Below, piece after piece: positions 1 through 11,784 of a DNA stretch of 64,000 bases (its first letter is position 1; every line of letters starts with the position of its first letter). This stretch comes from Acephala macrosclerotiorum. Its lineage: Eukaryota > Ascomycota > Leotiomycetes > Helotiales > Mollisiaceae. The notes below the pieces were generated by a model, which worked only from the letters and a program-made list of their open reading frames with translations, was not told the origin of the DNA and made no database searches. A program made the position numbers and the translations under genes. Location of the stretch: NCBI GenBank assembly GCA_014904845.1, contig MU119232.1, positions 248,001-312,000 of the forward strand, given 5' to 3'.

Positions 1-41
1 CTCGCCTGTGCCGCAGGCCTGTTGTTGAAAGGGGCTGGTCG

Positions 42-3000
42 TCAAAGATCTTTTCTGCCCAATGGCGTCGCTGCGACTATTTGTTGTAAGGCCGAGGTAT
101 GTGCTAAAAAAGGGTAAAGGGGGTCAAATACCTCAGAGTCTGCTTGAGTTGGCTGGGTAGGCGGTTGGTGAGGTGGCGCTGGGCTTTGTGGCTCTAGAAA
201 GGCGAATAGGATAAGTGATTGATTTATATTTCCTAGTCTTCCTTCATATGCCCCCGAATTTAACGAGTAATACATACCTGGGATGCCTTGTAAAATTCGC
301 AGGCGCAAGAGCCTCATTCGCAATAACTCTAACGTCGTCGGATCGTATAAAGGCGATCTATCAGCACTTGTCAAATCAATTTAATTAGAGGGAATACTTT
401 CCGCACCTGCTTAACAGTCGAACTATCTTTGATTTCTTAGCATTTCTGGGGAATTTAAGTAATTCAAAGTATCTTACTTGGACTAAGAACTCCACGAACA
501 TAGCAAAGCGAGTTATTAAAGTCATTCCTCCTTGCTCGCCTATATGCTCGTATATCGAAACCCATTGTGATCTAATTGAAATTGCATCGTTATTAATGAA
601 AGTTGTCATCAATTGCAAAGTATTGCAATATGATGGAAGGATAACGTTCAAGTAATATACGATTATTGGTACTCGAGAACGATAAACAGGGAAAAGGTCG
701 TAAAGGTCTCGGAAGAGCCCGCTCGAAGACTCAATCTCCTTAAAGACAGCCGCGATTTGTTCGGAGAACTCGGGTTCTAACGTATTCCGAATGCGCACAA
801 GATGCGCGGCGACCGTATCAGCTCGTTGAGCCTCCCGCCAGCAACCCAACAACTCCTCCATTTCCCCTGATGAATTTGCAAGCGGGAACGGCCATCTCTT
901 CACTTCACTAAGGATTAGCTTGTAGCCTATGTCATCTGAAGTTCTAAACTTTGTTATTCCCTGAAAGCAGTTATTATCAGAATTAGTAAAGAGATCACGG
1001 TGTGTGTACTGTATGATTTGCATGAATTGATAGCAGAGGAAATCCACTAATCATCGCTGATTCTCTCGGTACAACCTTGGATGAGTTAGCAGGGTTCGCT
1101 GAGTTCCAAGACATTAACTATAACGAAATTAAGGCGGACTTACTACTCCTATCTTTGGTGTCTGCAACTCCTCATAAAAGCACGTTACATTGACACGCCC
1201 ATTGTTCTGCTGCAACCATGTACTAAAGGATTTTTCGACATCAGCTAAGGTTTCGAAGTTACTCGATCGAAAGGTATATTCATCATCTCCCATGCCGACG
1301 GCCTTAAGTATATTACGGACACTGTCGAAAAACAGTATAGGATCTGATTGCCCATGTGGTGTGCCTAAGAACGCTACTGCGGTAGTGCAACGGTTTAGTT
1401 GCTGCAGTTCAGGTTCAACAGCCTGCTCCGACAAGCAGAGTGCTTGCTTTATTAACAAGCCACCAAGACTGTGGACTATAAAGACTATTTTCCGATCATC
1501 CTAGAATGAGAGGTTAGGGGATTAGATTCTATGACATAGTGTCGGGAGTCACATACAGAATCACCTTTAGGCCGCTCGGCGGCAAGGCCCCCAATTAAAA
1601 TCAAAGCATGATCGAGAAAATTTTGCTGCCCTGTAGTACCCAGGAGCTTCGTAGCTTCAACATCGTACCTAAACGTCATTATTCGTGCCTCCGGAACATC
1701 TTTGCTTAGTAGTTGGACGGGCCAATATATTCCCGACTCCTTCTCGACCCATGTGCTATACGAGTTGCCGCTTAGTCCATGGACAAAGATGATATCGACC
1801 AAAGGCTTAATGGGGTCGCGTAAAACTTGTAGACCATAGACCTGACCATTAGGGAAAAAATCTTCTTGAGAGTAGACTTGGCTGAATGGGATTTCTCCTG
1901 GTCGATTATAAACTTCAATTGAAGCGTCTTGCACGGCGTCGTCATCCAAGAGCGACAGCAAGTCGGTGGGTTGGTCTTTCAATTTATCAAGCATTGCGAA
2001 GTAGTCCTGATTGATGTGATCTGGAGTGGCCGCGTGAAGCTGAGAAATTATGAGCCGTATCTCGTTTAATGCTAACAAGATGCGGTCAAGATCCAGTTCT
2101 TCAGTTGACTTTGCCTGGAATCGACTGTCAAATTGATCGAATTTCGTGAGGAAATAGTGGACATCGGACCCGCGAGGACATGCATGCCCCAAATGGGAAA
2201 CCCCTGCTCTTATATTTTCAATAGAAACAAGGACATCATCCAAGCTGTACCAGTTTTGTCTCTCTCTAGGCGTGGGTAGAAAATCGGGTAAAGGCTGAAA
2301 GGTGATTTTCTGTTGTGTGCTCGAGGTTGAATGGGAGAGCGACGCTTCTGGCATGTCTTTGTCGCGACTAACATACCATGGAAGAGACTGGAGTGCAAAC
2401 TCATGGATATGATTAGCAATGTGCTCATCATCTTCGAGTTGCACCATCCCAATCTCTGGGCTGGAGCCCTGAAGGCAAAAGGAGTCTTCTCCTTCCTCGT
2501 TGCACATGACGAGGCCGACTTTCTTTAGACAGAGAGGGCATCTGACCTTCTGGATCCCAGCAGACCGTTTGCTCGCATCCATCAGAAAGTCCAACTCTGA
2601 GGGTTCTACGCCTGGATGTGAAGCAAGAATGTGGTCTTTCAATTGCGCAGGGTGGTCAAATGAAACCGTTGAGGCGTCACCTGCACCCGACATGGAGTGT
2701 TTGGTGCATTTTAGGCATACCCATTCGGTGGCACAATGAAATCTTGCCATATGCGACATCCACTCGTACGTCGACGCGTACATATCATCTGGAGATTGAC
2801 AGTCCTCGAAGACGCAAATGTAAGGGTTGAGATCTTGTGCTACATGTGCTCTAATTCCATTAGCATAGCCGTTAACATGAGCCAGGCTATCAACTCACCG
2901 CCATCTCTTTTTCTCGGTATAGTCTTGTGACAGAATTGCGGGACAAAACATACACTCGAAGGGTCCTTCTTTGGTCGGACACTTGGGGTAGTCTAAGTTT

Positions 3001-4291
3001 GCCACCCTTGCTGACATTTTCGTGGCGGCTGACTTCGCTGTTTTCGCTGGAGGTGCCAACGCACCACTAATAGTAAAGTCTGATGCCAGAGCGGTAGCTG
3101 GTTGAGTCACAACACTCCTCACCACGCTTTTGCCTTTACCATGCTTGGACATTGAGGTGGATGGCATCTGTGGTGATGGCGAAGGATTAGCCAAGACCTG
3201 CACCGCTGTCATAACCATCGGCTTCTGCCTAGAGTCGTGAATCTGATCTGTTTGTGTTTGAGACCTGATCTTCGCAACGCGGCCGGCATGAATGAGTCTA
3301 TTTCTCCTTACGACGTTCGCCTCGATGAGGCGACGTTGTACGGGCTTCAGTCGAGCTGGGTCATCAAAATATGCTCGGAAGATAATCATGAGTTTTTTCT
3401 GAACTAGGACATCTAGATGGCTTCCACCCTTAGTGTCAGTCAGTATCTGGATATTGCGAGCCATGCGCTGGATCAAGTTTTCGTTGTAACCACGGCGCAG
3501 AACGAGCTTGGTGAGAAACCGTCGGAATCTCTCATGTTCCCCGATGTGAGTATCACTTCCGTAGAGTGCCCGGTGCTCTCCTACAGTGGCTCTTAAGAGC
3601 TGGTAGTCATCTTCGGCTTTCTTCAGGGCATCATCAGCACGTTGGTTTCTGAATTTAAGCCCTGATCGTTTGATAGCGGTGTGGATCCTGATGAGAATTT
3701 CGAGGTTTGTCTCGATGTAATATCGTTGTTCCTTGTATGGATCATGATCTAGCTCGAGGTTCTCATCAGCAGCGGGAGACCCTGACCGACTTCCGCTACC
3801 TTCGGTCATATCAGACCAAGGAGATGGTGACCGTTCCACTGCATCCGACGCGTGCGTGGATAACCGGTCATCGGAATCAGATGCTCTTGAAAGCTGTTCT
3901 TCCAACGAAGGAACTGATGATGATGCTGTTTTAGGGACACCTGTTACCTAAATGATACTTTCTAGAGGTCTTGGAAAGGAATAAGCTTACCTATCTCGTC
4001 ACACTTCGAGAGTGCAGTCATCAGGCCATCGAGGAGATCCGCTACAATGTCTTTAACATCTGGACGAAGCCTTAGCCGAGAATCAAGAGACCCCAAGCCA
4101 CTCCTATCAGCATTGAGCCCGGAGGTCCACCAGTTGAACTCGGCGCATTTTTGCTCCAGCCAGTCGTCTTCGGACAGAGCTGTGACATGCAAGCATTTTT
4201 GAAACAACTCTTTGCAGGCTCGAGTCTTTTGGCTCAGGACGAACTCGGATTCCATTCCAAGGGACACAACTGCGTCAGTGTTGGGCACCAT
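42..4291 (-). CDS. C2H2-like zinc finger (acuF type) plus alpha/beta hydrolase protein
   Basis: Seven exons read cleanly in phase: 4291-3991, 3925-2899, 2850-1557, 1500-1144, 1075-1010, 960-407 and 357-42, giving about 1304 aa. The N-terminal ~440 aa form a helical region. It is followed by a Cys/His region (ECMFCP, then YICVFEDC, then WVCLKC with His residues) like the zinc finger annotated as 'oxidoreductase acuF-like C2H2' in fungal proteins. After about residue 750 comes an alpha/beta hydrolase of the type found at the N terminus of fungal NLR-like proteins: DIIFVHGLSG, then the nucleophile elbow VHSLGG (Ser codon near 1470), then HANHTGITKF supplying the likely catalytic His. The C-terminal ~290 aa are helical and unassigned. 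I see no NACHT or NB-ARC motif before the stop, which is unusual for this hydrolase type. The gene is divergent to the gasdermin-like gene. Function (a lipase or effector role in self/non-self response) is inference. Confidence 0.75.
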
Positions 4292-4857
4292 ATTGCGATT
4301 CTCTCAGGATTCTTTTGGTCGAGCTAGGGTAGTGGAGAAGAACGTTGTAACCTGGAAGCGGCGTGAAAAGGGTGGGGTTCTGGATATCGGAGTGCCATGC
4401 CTTGGCTAAAGTGGTGCTCACCGCTTTCGCTTGTTGCATGTGGTAGAACGATCTATTGGCGGCAATACAGGTGAGGTGAGCACTTCTTTAACCCCCTACG
4501 TCTCCGTAAATCGGATCGGATTGCCCCCGGGTGAGGGCCAAGTAATAATTTTGCTAGCACGCTACTATGTTGACGCAATTGTCTATATCTCACCCTCCTA
4601 GAATATTTTCAGCTTGACAATAGGGGGGGGGTCACCACATGTGGCTGTACTAATACGGCCTAGCTCTGTACGAATTGGAGGTGGACTTCGTTTTGTTTGG
4701 CTCATCATTCACAGGCCATCCAAAAGCCAAACACGTGACTGAGCCGATTGCTAACCTAATATGCCTTCAAAGCAGCCGGAAAATTTCCGCCTCCCGGTTC
4801 AGCTGATCTTACACTCCGGCAGCAAAAGCCGTCTATTTCCTTCGATAAATCGCCATA
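4292..4857. promoter_or_regulatory. divergent intergenic region between hydrolase and gasdermin-like genes
   Basis: This 566-bp region has no convincing gene and must hold both promoters. It contains an imperfect inverted repeat, 4408-4422 against 4475-4489 (GTGCTCACC / GGTGAGCAC core), and a run of nine G at about 4624-4632. The start chosen for the downstream gene is the ATG at 4858. No clear TATA box is seen. Confidence 0.4.
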
Positions 4858-5812
4858 ATGAACAAGTGTTGGTTTGTACTCGAGCAGTCTTTTTTCACTG
4901 CCCCACAATATGCTACACTTAGCAGAGCTGGGGGCAAGGCGGAGGGAGATCTACGTCTCGGTGACGTGGTTCCCAGTCCCAAAGACCTGTATCCTGTCCT
5001 GACTCAAGGAACACTTCCCCTTTTCTCTCCCGAGATGCGCATCAGCCTAAGCAAGGTCTGCAAATTCACATGGGAGGCCATAACTGGTCATGAGGGCGAG
5101 GCAACTATCGGCGGCGGGGCTCCCATAGCAGCCGCTGCTGGCATTACGGTGAATGCGGAACTCAAAACAACATTCAAAAGAACTATGAAGAACTGGGCCC
5201 AGTTTGAGACATTGGACACGGAGATTGTGCAGCCTACTAAGGCATACATCAATCAAATACTCGAAAAGGAGCCAGTTAGAGACCATGTTGACCAGCAAAA
5301 GATTCCTCTCTTGAATCAATGGACCATCTACATGATAACGGGACTCATGATTGCCAGGGTTGGTGGGACGATTGGACATTCAGAGTCTAGTTCGACTGGT
5401 TATGCTGGTGGTCCGGATCTGTAAGATGCAGCGACCCGTCTCCCCGAGAATAGTCCGACCATACTAATGATTTCTTCCCTTCACTAGAGATGTTCTGAGT
5501 ATTGCTAAGGCAAAGCTCAATGCCTCCTTTACGCACAACAGTGAGACAACAATCTCCTCTGAGACTCAAGGAGATCGAATTTGGGCCATCCGACTTGCCA
5601 AAATTCACAAGGGGCTGCTCCGACCCAGATGGCAGCAAACAGAGGTTACGATTGGTGCGGCCTTGGGCGGTGATCGGGAGGAGGAGGAGAAGGTCGGGGA
5701 AGTACTACAACAGGAAGGGATAACCGATTTCAAGATTATCGAAGCTGCAGCTAATGATGGGGAATTTGTCTTTGTGACAGGAGTGACGAAGGACACGAAA
5801 GGTCATCCGTAA
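4858..5812 (+). CDS. fungal gasdermin-like pore-forming protein
   Basis: Two exons (4858-5420, 5488-5812) join in phase (CT|A) and give 295 aa. The sequence resembles the fungal gasdermin family (HET-Q1/RCD-1 type). It has an N-terminal segment with GDLRLGDVVPSPKD near residue 30, then a small-residue stretch GGGAPIAAAAGI near residue 85, then a Gly/Ser-rich linker near 170-190, then RIWAIRLAKI at 218-227. An acidic linker (EEEE at 252-255) leads to a C-terminal tail of about 35-40 residues. In characterised fungal gasdermins, proteolytic removal of a short C-terminal piece frees the N-terminal part to insert in the plasma membrane and kill the cell. The next gene downstream, on the same strand, encodes a subtilase, the known type of activating protease. 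Family assignment is by motif recall, without a search. The cleavage site cannot be fixed from this sequence. No signal peptide is present, as expected. Confidence 0.78.
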
Positions 5813-6172
5813 CTAGGATAGCATCGTCTGATATCCTATCCATTTCATCGCAGTCTTGTCCGTGCTGAGCATTTCTAGCTCTCGCAGACTAGAATCATGA
5901 GAAACACATCAGGACCGAGTGTACCTCAGAGTGAGGATTAGTAAAATCGAATTGAATGAAGATACTAGACGAAACGTAAGTAAACGAGGGGTTTTTAATC
6001 AGCCATGTAAAAATATTAGACTTTTTCTGCCTTTTGGACTAAATCACGTGGGAATCTCGACAAGACAAGCTGGTTCGAGGACGGAATTGCGGCTGGACTT
6101 CGGCGCTTCACCCCGCGTTCCTTGCTAAATCGCAAGGTTTCTCGTTAATTATATCATTTGACTTCAACCAAA
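5813..6172. other. short intergenic region upstream of the protease gene
   Basis: These 360 bp separate the gasdermin-like stop from the protease start. No conserved coding frame is seen. The two genes are co-oriented and probably separately transcribed, as usual in fungi, but could share regulation. Confidence 0.4.
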
Positions 6173-9121
6173 ATGTCAGCTCGAACACAAGGGATTAGGG
6201 TACGCTCTAATTCCGAGGACTTCCGCTCATTCACTATCGGCTCGATCAACAGAGTCATTGATATTGCCAAGACCATACAGAGAGGTGACAGAAAGGCCTC
6301 ACAGTTCTGCGGTGCACTCTCTGGCGTTTTGTGGAGCATCAAATTGCATTTAGAAAACCTGCGCCAGACTCAAGATGAGGGACAGAAGAAGGTCGAGAGT
6401 CTTCTGAATAATCTTGAGAGGCTGTGTAGCGTAAGTGATATTAGGTTCTTCCTAGGCTCTAGAACTAGCCACACACTAACTTTATGCATAGTGGCCCCTA
6501 CCTTCACGCCAAAATGGGACCCGAAGCGATGCAAACCGCTGGCCAACCCTCAAAAACCTTCAATATTCATCTCATAGGGCAACAGAGTGTCTTCGAAAGT
6601 TCGCCTCTGCGGTAGATGAGACGACCACTCAAAGTCGGCTGAAACTGTTGGAAAAACTGAAGAACTTCCCCCCGAAAAGCCTAGAAGATGAACCAGGCAC
6701 GTCAATACAAATCAGTGAAACTTCCTCATCACTCAGCCTTTCCAAAAAGACTAGCAACGAGCTTTGTGAGGACATCAAGTCTCTTTACAGCGCTCTACGC
6801 CAATATCGGTCCTGTGAACGGGAGGGCTCTCATGGTGAGATAATCACCAATATTCGACTCAATGGCTACAGGAGCATCGATGCGGGCGAAGCCACTGCCG
6901 AGTTCGGAGTTCTCTTCTTTGATCACCCTCATGCGGGAGAATGCCACTGGCAAGAAGCCTGCATTCAGATATCTCATCCAAAGCCTTCGAAGGCACCCAA
7001 AATGTAGGAGTCAACATTGTGGCTGGTAAGTTAATACTCGCTAATGTCACTATAGACGATTTTGCGATGATGAGCCGCAGTCGCCGACTTACTCCCTAAC
7101 AAAACTCGATCCAATTCCATGTGACAGCTTCTGCGACCATATCAGTGGCCGCAGCCAAGCACAGGTTCTTCTCTCAGCTCGAAACGGAGAGTTTTGGTTT
7201 CGAAAAACTTGCGACACAAGTCGAAATTGGCTATCGGATCAACAATCAATATCCCTAGCGACCCTTCTGGACGGCCAGAAGGTCACAGAAAAGATGAAGA
7301 CAATCCTAGCATTTCTGCTTGCGAAAGCAGTGTGGCAGTTCTACGACTCCGAGCTGATGGGGCAAGGGTTGACAAAATATAACGTTCATTTTCTCTTCGA
7401 ACAGCGAGGCGGAATACGTGGAATTTATGTGAATGAACCCATGTTGCTAACCAAGTTTGAAGAAGAGGACACCGATTCCAAGGATGGCGGAGATTCCAAT
7501 ACCGCAAGAATCCACGACATGCCTAAGATTCTTGCCCTTGGCATAATGCTCCTGGAGCTCGAGACCAAAACATTCATGGAAACATACAGGGAAGACCCAG
7601 AGCTCCATCTCGGCGGACCTGTGAATATCAACACAGACTACAAGATCGCCAAGAGTCTCATTGAAATGAACCACCGTGCCTGCATTCTCTCCGAGATGCC
7701 CGCTCATTCTCCGTTCCAAACAATTCTCCCTATGTGTATCAAGGCTGGAGAACTCGAGAGAAAGCTCAAGACTAGACTCAGCGCAGAGAAGAACAATCCC
7801 TCTTCTGGACTCAACATGTCGAGTGTATTGCGGGCCACTATTTACAACGAGATAGTGGAACCGCTGGAGAAATGGGTAACTAGTTATCCTAAGCCGGACA
7901 CAGTGATGGCGCTGTGCAAGGTGGTACAGAGGAGGACACCAATGGTACCTCGAACCTGTGCCGTCATCGGGGTAGTGGAACAGAGCACGTCTCAACCACT
8001 ACCTCGGGAGACTAGGGGCCGCGGAAACTGCCACTTAGACGAGTGAGCAACCTCACGGCGTGTGCTGTACAGGATTGCTGACTGGTAAAGAAAACGTCTG
8101 CTCTCACGAAAATGGTTTGAAGACTTCGAGTCGTTAAAGGAAGTTCTACAACCACAGGAAGGCGAGAAGGGAGCCGGGTACGAAAAAGTTAAGATTGCCG
8201 TGTTGGACACTGGCATTAAGACAGACGACTACAATTACTATCGAGATTGTGAGTTGATTGGGGGTTACAAAGACTTTGTGAACACTCACTGTGGCGAAGT
8301 CAAGTATGACGAAACAGGGCATGGTTCTACAGCCGTCTCTATTCTTGCAAAGATGTGCCCCAACGCAAGTCTCTATCTGGCAAGGGTGCTGAGAACGAAC
8401 ACTGCAACATCTACAGATGTCGAAAATGTGGTGAAGGTACAGCTTCCCAACCCTAAGCGTTTCACCATCGAAGACCACGACAGCTGACATCCTCTAGGCC
8501 ATCAAGTGGGCAGTCTCTAAACAAGTCGACATCATCACTATGGCCATTGGCTTCAAACAAGACCAGACACAAATCGCCAAAGCCATCCATGACGCGCGCA
8601 CCTCGAATATCCTCATCTTCTCGGCTGCATCCAACAGCAGGAACATTGACCCCATCTATTTCCCCGCTAGCTGGACCGACCAAGTCTTCGGCATCTTCTC
8701 CACCAACGCCGGTATCCGCGAGTCCAGGTCTTTAAACCCTTCTCCCGGAAATCGGCCTCACAGCTTTGCCATCTTTGGTGAGGATGTGGAGCTCTCGGAG
8801 GCGCAGGACCTGGTGAGCGGAGCCTCGTACTCGACGTCCATGGCAGCAGGGCTTGCGGGGATGCTGTTAGACTTTTCGCGGCAAAAGACGGACAGGAATG
8901 AGTTTCCTGATATTTCGCGAGTGAGAGAGATGCGGGGAATGATGGTAGTGTTTCGGGAGATGGCGACTCGTGATGGCATGTATGAGTGCATTCGGCCGTG
9001 GAGTCTTTTAAAGGATGACTTTAAGTGTGATGAGTGGGAATTGAGGCATATAATGCGTAACAAGCAACGCGACTATATTCGAGGGACAATTGACAGGTTG
9101 CTAGAGAAGATGTATAGGTAG
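6173..9121 (+). CDS. DUF7580 domain fused to subtilisin-like serine protease (S8)
   Basis: Exons 6173-6430, 6492-7003, 7128-8042, 8091-8436 and 8498-9121 keep phase throughout and give 884 aa. The ATG at 6173 follows CCAAA. Residues 1 to about 550 form a helical region with DUF7580 hallmarks: FCDHISGRSQAQ near 257, then a ...SISLATLLDG... stretch, then AKAVWQFYDS, then IYVNEP. Residues ~595-800 are a subtilase with a complete active site: Asp in VLDTGI (~601), His in ETGHGS (~639), oxyanion Asn in SAASNS (~723) and Ser in SGASYSTS (~787). There is no signal peptide, so a cytosolic protease is expected. DUF7580 regions occur in fungal NLR/prion-inhibition-type proteins, suggesting a sensing or regulatory half. 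Its place behind a gasdermin-like gene suggests that it cleaves that protein, by analogy with HET-Q2/HET-Q1. The donor at 7004 (GTAGGA) is the least certain splice site. Confidence 0.8.
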
Positions 9122-9843
9122 TATGTGTATCACTCTCGCACGAGACAGGCCTATTCGCCTTATTCCCACTTCAGAACTTTCCGGCTATCGAAATTCTATC
9201 GAGTGAAACGTGAATGGGCCGTACAGCGAGTTAGGCCGAGTAGCCGGCCAATCAAGAGGCCAGGATTTTGAGAATATAAAAGGGGCGCACTGCGCTGAGC
9301 GTAGTGCGCCCTCGTAAAATACGCACTGCGCCCCTATACCACTCGCCGATAAAAAGGAGTAAGTCTTTCTCTGGCGCATCGGCTATGACTCTAGAAGTGA
9401 TGATATGACCGCCCCGGCGATTATAGGACTACATTTTATTGTTAGGGTAGCAGTTCGCAAGTGCCCAAACAAATCCTTTGTTTATATAATTATCTGATTC
9501 GTCTCTTTGGCTTTGACCTAGCAACCAAGTAATAACCTAAATTTGATCTCCATCTATCTCTAAACCTTAGCTTACTAATATCCCAAGAATTAAATTTGTT
9601 CGTAAATAGCCACGACTAAGGCGGCGCCTGATAAACCAAAACCGTAGAACCAGATGTGCACAACATGCGGAAGGCCAGTCATCAAAAGGCTCAAAATGTC
9701 CGCCCTCCATTCTTTGTGACTTCGGCACCAGACTGCAATTTCTTATCTTGAGAGAGCTACAAGATACAATGGCAACTGTTTTCGACTATGAGTATACTGA
9801 ATTGGCAACCGCCAACTTCTTCCCGTCACCATGTGCCAGGCTT
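9122..9843. other. intergenic region with GC-rich hairpin
   Basis: No gene is seen in 722 bp. The notable item is the hairpin at 9283-9311 and a related half copy just downstream (GCACTGCGCCCC near 9323). The rest is plain AT-leaning spacer between convergent genes. Confidence 0.4.
9283..9311. repeat. perfect 9-bp inverted repeat (hairpin)
   Basis: GGGCGCACT at 9283-9291 pairs with AGTGCGCCC at 9303-9311 around an 11-nt loop. The motif GCGCACTGCGC/ACTGCGCCCC recurs on the 3' side. It lies between convergent genes, so a transcript 3' end structure or a transposon terminus are both possible. Confidence 0.5.
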
Positions 9844-11784
9844 TCACCAAGTGACAGCACGTTTTCGAGTAGAGTCTACACCTCGTATTCTCTCAGAAGA
9901 TGTATGGTCTCGTGCTGGGAGAACGAAGGTTTCATTATCCCTCAGTATGGACTCGGGTTCTAATGTCATATTAGCTATTTTCCGGTATTGAGGAGCAGAG
10001 AACATATTTGAGGGCCTACTTTTGCTCTTTGAGAACAGGTTATTAACAAAACGCGATAGAAATGACAAAGTATGTCTAATTTTCGCCGCACCCAGATTCA
10101 AGTAAGATAGTACGTCGATTGTTACCAAGGTCGGAACCCAAATCAGAAGTGAGACGGCTTGTCCAAAACTCCATGCTGCTTCCGACCATGTCTCCCCAGC
10201 TACGGATCGCATGGCATAGCGCAAGTTCATCAGAAGGTAGACATATAGCCAGATAACGAGAATGATCACAGGTTGCATACTCTTACAAAACCATCCAGGT
10301 GGATCCTTCGATACGACCCGGGAACATGCAGGAAGATATGCAAGATTAAATATCATGTTGCTCAGTGAATTCCGAAGTATCCCATAGTAGAAATCTCCAG
10401 GGGGTCCCCGTTGCGACGTTAATTGAAGGTATAGGCACTGCGAATCTGCAAAGTCGGTTACGGAAGGTGGTTTGAAAAGGGGGGGCGATAATCATCAATA
10501 CAATTGAGGCGAAAAAGAACAGAAGCACTCTTTTCTTTCGGAGAATCTCATCAGGAACCATCAGAATGGCGAGGCATAAACTGAAGGAGGCAATCTCAAT
10601 AACGATGTTGGTGACGAGTTGTTCATAGAGAGAGTTGATGCGCGTGTAAACAAGGAGGTTTCCACCAAGGCAAAGGCTCGCAACGAAGTATGTCGCACTA
10701 TCCAGAAGGGCCTCGTAGAAGGCGTCAGAATCGTCTGGCTTCGCCCCTCCAGGCTTTTTCTTGGGTATAGAAAGTGATTGAAATATCCAACACAAGGTTA
10801 CTATGGAAGCTTCAAGCATGTACGCGATCAGGACCTAGATTTTGTTAGCAATCGTCATCAACAGCATGTCGTGACTTACGCCGATGCCTCCAACATCTGG
10901 ATTCCCAGTAAAACCAGAAGCCTCGCATATATTTTTCTGGCACGATTCGAAGACACCCCGGACAAATGATGTGACATTTGCTGACTCGGGTCCCCGAAAG
11001 AGGTTCTCAATCCAGTAAATTATGGCAGCATCTACAAATCGGAACAGGTTGGCTTGAAGGTCCTGTTCTGGTTCACTTCGTGCTGCGACATCATTTTTCA
11101 GCCTAAGATACGAGTTGAATTGCTGTAAGAGACTTGTCCAGAAGGCCATTTCTACCTGGGTGTAAAGCGGATGCGGGTATCTCAAGGAAACGGGATCTGT
11201 CTGGTTTATATTCTCGAAGCTGACGACGAAATGCGCGGAAGAATTGCAATCAGTACTAACAGTGGGTCTTCGAGATGAATCGAGAGCAGCTCTGGGCCAA
11301 CACAACTAGAGCAGATCTGCTAGAGAGCATGCTCATACCATGTTATGTTTAAAGAATATTGTGGTTTGGATTTTTCCGTGGAGTTAAACGTGGCTCCTGC
11401 TGCCCACTGAGAGCTCATTTCACCTTGAATGATATCCATTGTATCGGAGTCGTTGATGTAGACTGGAGATAATGCCGCCTGGAGGAAGTCCGTGTCCACG
11501 GTAGTATTTCTGTAGTTGCCGAAGAAGAATTCGTCTGGCTTGCAAGTCTTCGTGCCTTCAGCTACCGTGCAAGTTCCATTGTACCAATAGCTAGCAGGAT
11601 TATGTGCATCAAGCCAAGTCAAGGCTATGGTGCAATTTGAGGCGAAATTGAGGCTGTTGATGATGTCTAAGGCATGGAGTTTCGCGTATGTCTGGTTCAT
11701 AGTCAGGGCGAGAAACAAATCTGATGGCGATGGAAGAACGAGAAGAACCCAAAGAACACAGAAGTTTGGCCAACTTCGAGACAC
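9844..11784 (-). CDS. multi-pass membrane protein of unknown family
   Basis: At least four coding blocks are seen: 11784-11330, ~11245-10871, 10834-10447 and 10377-9844. The N-terminal block has a hydrophobic segment (VLWVLLVLP) and several N-glycosylation sequons, so the N-terminal half looks extracytoplasmic. Then come about six transmembrane segments, for example in YFVASLCLGGNLLVY, LVTNIVIEIASFSLCLAILM, VLLFFFASIVLMII, MQPVIILVIWLYVYLLM and VSLLIWVPTLVTIDVL. Intron 2 (GTAAGT...AATCTAG) joins GGIG to VLIAYMLEAS. Intron 3 (GTAACC...CTGGAG) joins TTF to HFYYGILRNS. The first junction is unresolved: donor GTATGA after NITW fits best with an acceptor near 11247. The start is also unresolved, because the frame has no ATG before residue ~29 and an upstream ATG at 11836 is in another frame. 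I do not recognise the family. Confidence 0.55.

Noticed and set aside
42..1500. A NACHT or NB-ARC domain expected after the NLR-type hydrolase
   Set aside because: No P-loop or related motif is present before the stop at 42-44, although the hydrolase is of that type.
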